Assembly: GCA_029784825.1 (NCBI GenBank) | Contig: JAFMAU010000050.1 | Coordinates: 1 to 14,274, forward strand | Direction of reading: 5' to 3' | DNA length: 14,274 nt | From: Nitrososphaerota archaeon | GTDB lineage: Archaea > Thermoproteota > Nitrososphaeria > Nitrososphaerales > UBA183 | Shown here: positions 13,680-14,274 of the stretch, in pieces | Layout of the letters: every line of letters begins with the position of its first letter | Numbering within the stretch: the first letter of the stretch is position 1 | Notes under the pieces: model-generated | The model's input: only the letters and a program-made list of their open reading frames with translations | What the model was told of the DNA's origin: nothing | Databases searched by the model: none | Made by a program: the position numbers and the translations under genes

Positions 13680-13973
13680 GTGACCAGTCGAAGAACGATG
13701 GTGTCAACAATAGTCCTGGCCGTCCTCGGAGGCGCAGCCGCTACTGCCACCACCGCTGTGGTGACCGGAGATGCGTCCGCACTGACCAACGCTGCCCACG
13801 CGGTCCCACCGGGGCTCAAGGTGGCGCTGGCGCATGTGCCAAGCTCCTCGCACGCGTTCGACGTGCTGAAGCAGCACATCTCACTCTATGCGGGGACCGG
13901 GACGGCAGGGGCAACTGCGACTGGAGGAGCGGCCGCCGTAAGGCACGGCCTGCACTTCGGGCTTGGAAAGTGA
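13680..13973 (+). CDS. Small secreted or membrane-anchored hypothetical protein
   Basis: A 97-residue protein that I do not recognise. The N-terminus MTSRRTMVS is followed by a hydrophobic stretch (VLAVLGGAAATATTAVVTG), as in a signal peptide or single anchor. The remainder is Ala/Gly-rich, with several His residues and no known domain; a second weakly hydrophobic segment (GTGTAGATATGGAAAV) lies near the C-terminus. The start could be the GTG at 13680 or the ATG at 13698 (91 residues). The longer form has the better basic N-region; the shorter fits the TATA distance better. It stands alone between the primase and an aldo/keto reductase with its own promoter. It is probably real, given the upstream TATA and correct spacing. 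Confidence 0.55.
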   Translation: MTSRRTMVSTIVLAVLGGAAATATTAVVTGDASALTNAAHAVPPGLKVALAHVPSSSHAFDVLKQHISLYAGTGTAGATATGGAAAVRHGLHFGLGK

Positions 13974-13989
13974 CCAAGCCCCACTCTTT

Positions 13990-13998
13990 TCTTTATCA
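13990..13998 (+). promoter_or_regulatory. TATA-like box for the aldo/keto reductase gene
   Basis: TTCTTTATC is centred about 32 nt before the GTG at 14026, so the transcript should have a leader of only a few nucleotides. Confidence 0.5.
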
Positions 13999-14025
13999 GG
14001 GTGACTTCGCCCTACGCTTAGCAAC

Positions 14026-14274
14026 GTGCAGTCCAAGGAATTCGCGAAGACAGGACGCAGGGTGTCTGAAATCGGGATAGGGACCTACTACGACCCGTTC
14101 TGGATTGCTACTGCGTTCCTCGGCTGGAGGAGAGGCGCGGCGGTGAAGACCGAGGCAATCAGGGCGGGGCTCGAGGCCGGCGTGACCCTGGTAGACACAG
14201 CCGAAATCTATGGGTCCGAGCCTCTGGTCGCAAAGGCGATCGAAGGGTTTCCAAGGGAAGACCTGTTTGTTGCC
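14026..14274 (+). CDS. Aldo/keto reductase family oxidoreductase, 3' partial
   Basis: The first 83 codons of an aldo/keto reductase, running off the window end. The beginning reads MQSKEFAKTGRRVSEIGIGT, the usual first strand of the family, followed by an inserted segment (YYDPFWIATAFLGWRRGA), then AIRAGLEAGVTLVDTAEIYG and SEPLVAKAIEGFPREDLFVA. DTAEIYG contains the catalytic Asp and Tyr; the conserved Lys expected next falls after the window. These enzymes reduce aldehydes and ketones with NADPH in the cytoplasm; the substrate cannot be predicted. The start is GTG, placed by the match to family N-termini and by the TATA-like element upstream. Confidence 0.9.
   Translation, partial: MQSKEFAKTGRRVSEIGIGTYYDPFWIATAFLGWRRGAAVKTEAIRAGLEAGVTLVDTAEIYGSEPLVAKAIEGFPREDLFVA

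Noticed and set aside
13364..14080. A 238-codon plus-strand open frame across the primase end and the small exported protein
   Set aside because: It overlaps three better-supported genes in other frames and is Arg/Gly-rich, as GC-rich off-frame reading gives.
1..14274. CRISPR arrays, transposases, integrase sites, tRNA or rRNA genes
   Set aside because: No regularly spaced repeats, no mobile-element proteins and no tRNA-like folded segments were recognised in any gap; the gaps are too short for most of these.

Overview
The window looks like chromosomal DNA of a GC-rich archaeon. The evidence is an archaeal-type release factor aRF1, an archaeal UMP kinase, an archaeal Obg/YchF-like GTPase with a TGS domain, a eukaryotic-like primase large subunit, a C2H2 mini zinc finger, and TATA boxes about 25-30 nt upstream of (nearly) leaderless starts. 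The gene set fits the Thaumarchaeota/Bathyarchaeia side of the archaea (inference; a marker-gene phylogeny would settle it). Genes are packed tightly, with 4-nt ATGA overlaps and convergent genes whose stop codons interlock.

Region by region: (1) 2-3330, a redox operon: the end of an MvhD/FlpD-like subunit, a fused HdrC-HdrB (HdrD-like) iron-sulfur protein, then etfA and etfB. Adjacent genes are separated by 4 nt or overlap by 4 nt, so the products probably act together, moving electrons between a flavoprotein/acyl-CoA-type donor and a soluble Hdr-like module. The first CCG domain of the HdrD-like protein has lost all its recognisable cluster cysteines. (2) 3409-4080, two small metal-binding proteins: a three-repeat Cys-rich protein and a 39-residue C2H2 finger. 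(3) 4132-6666, a DUF885 zinc peptidase followed directly by an isocitrate lyase/PEP mutase family enzyme. (4) 8332-6663 on the minus strand, pyrH followed by a DUF21-CBS membrane protein. (5) 8333-9714, a bidirectional promoter and aRF1, whose leader holds an in-frame 13-codon upstream ORF ending in UGA. (6) 10802-9711 on the minus strand, a membrane-anchored DUF4382-like surface protein, divergent from a winged-helix protein with two membrane segments. (7) 11383-13628, an archaeal GTPase whose 5' end appears frameshifted, then a primase large subunit that lacks the Fe-S cysteines and carries a PriX-like C-terminus. (8) 13680-14274, a small secreted or membrane protein and the start of an aldo/keto reductase.

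No rRNA, tRNA, CRISPR array, insertion sequence or integrase was seen. The longest stretches without a main gene are about 135 nt or less. The most interesting points are the degenerate Hdr-Etf module, the release-factor leader ORF, the GTPase start anomaly and the PriL/PriX arrangement.
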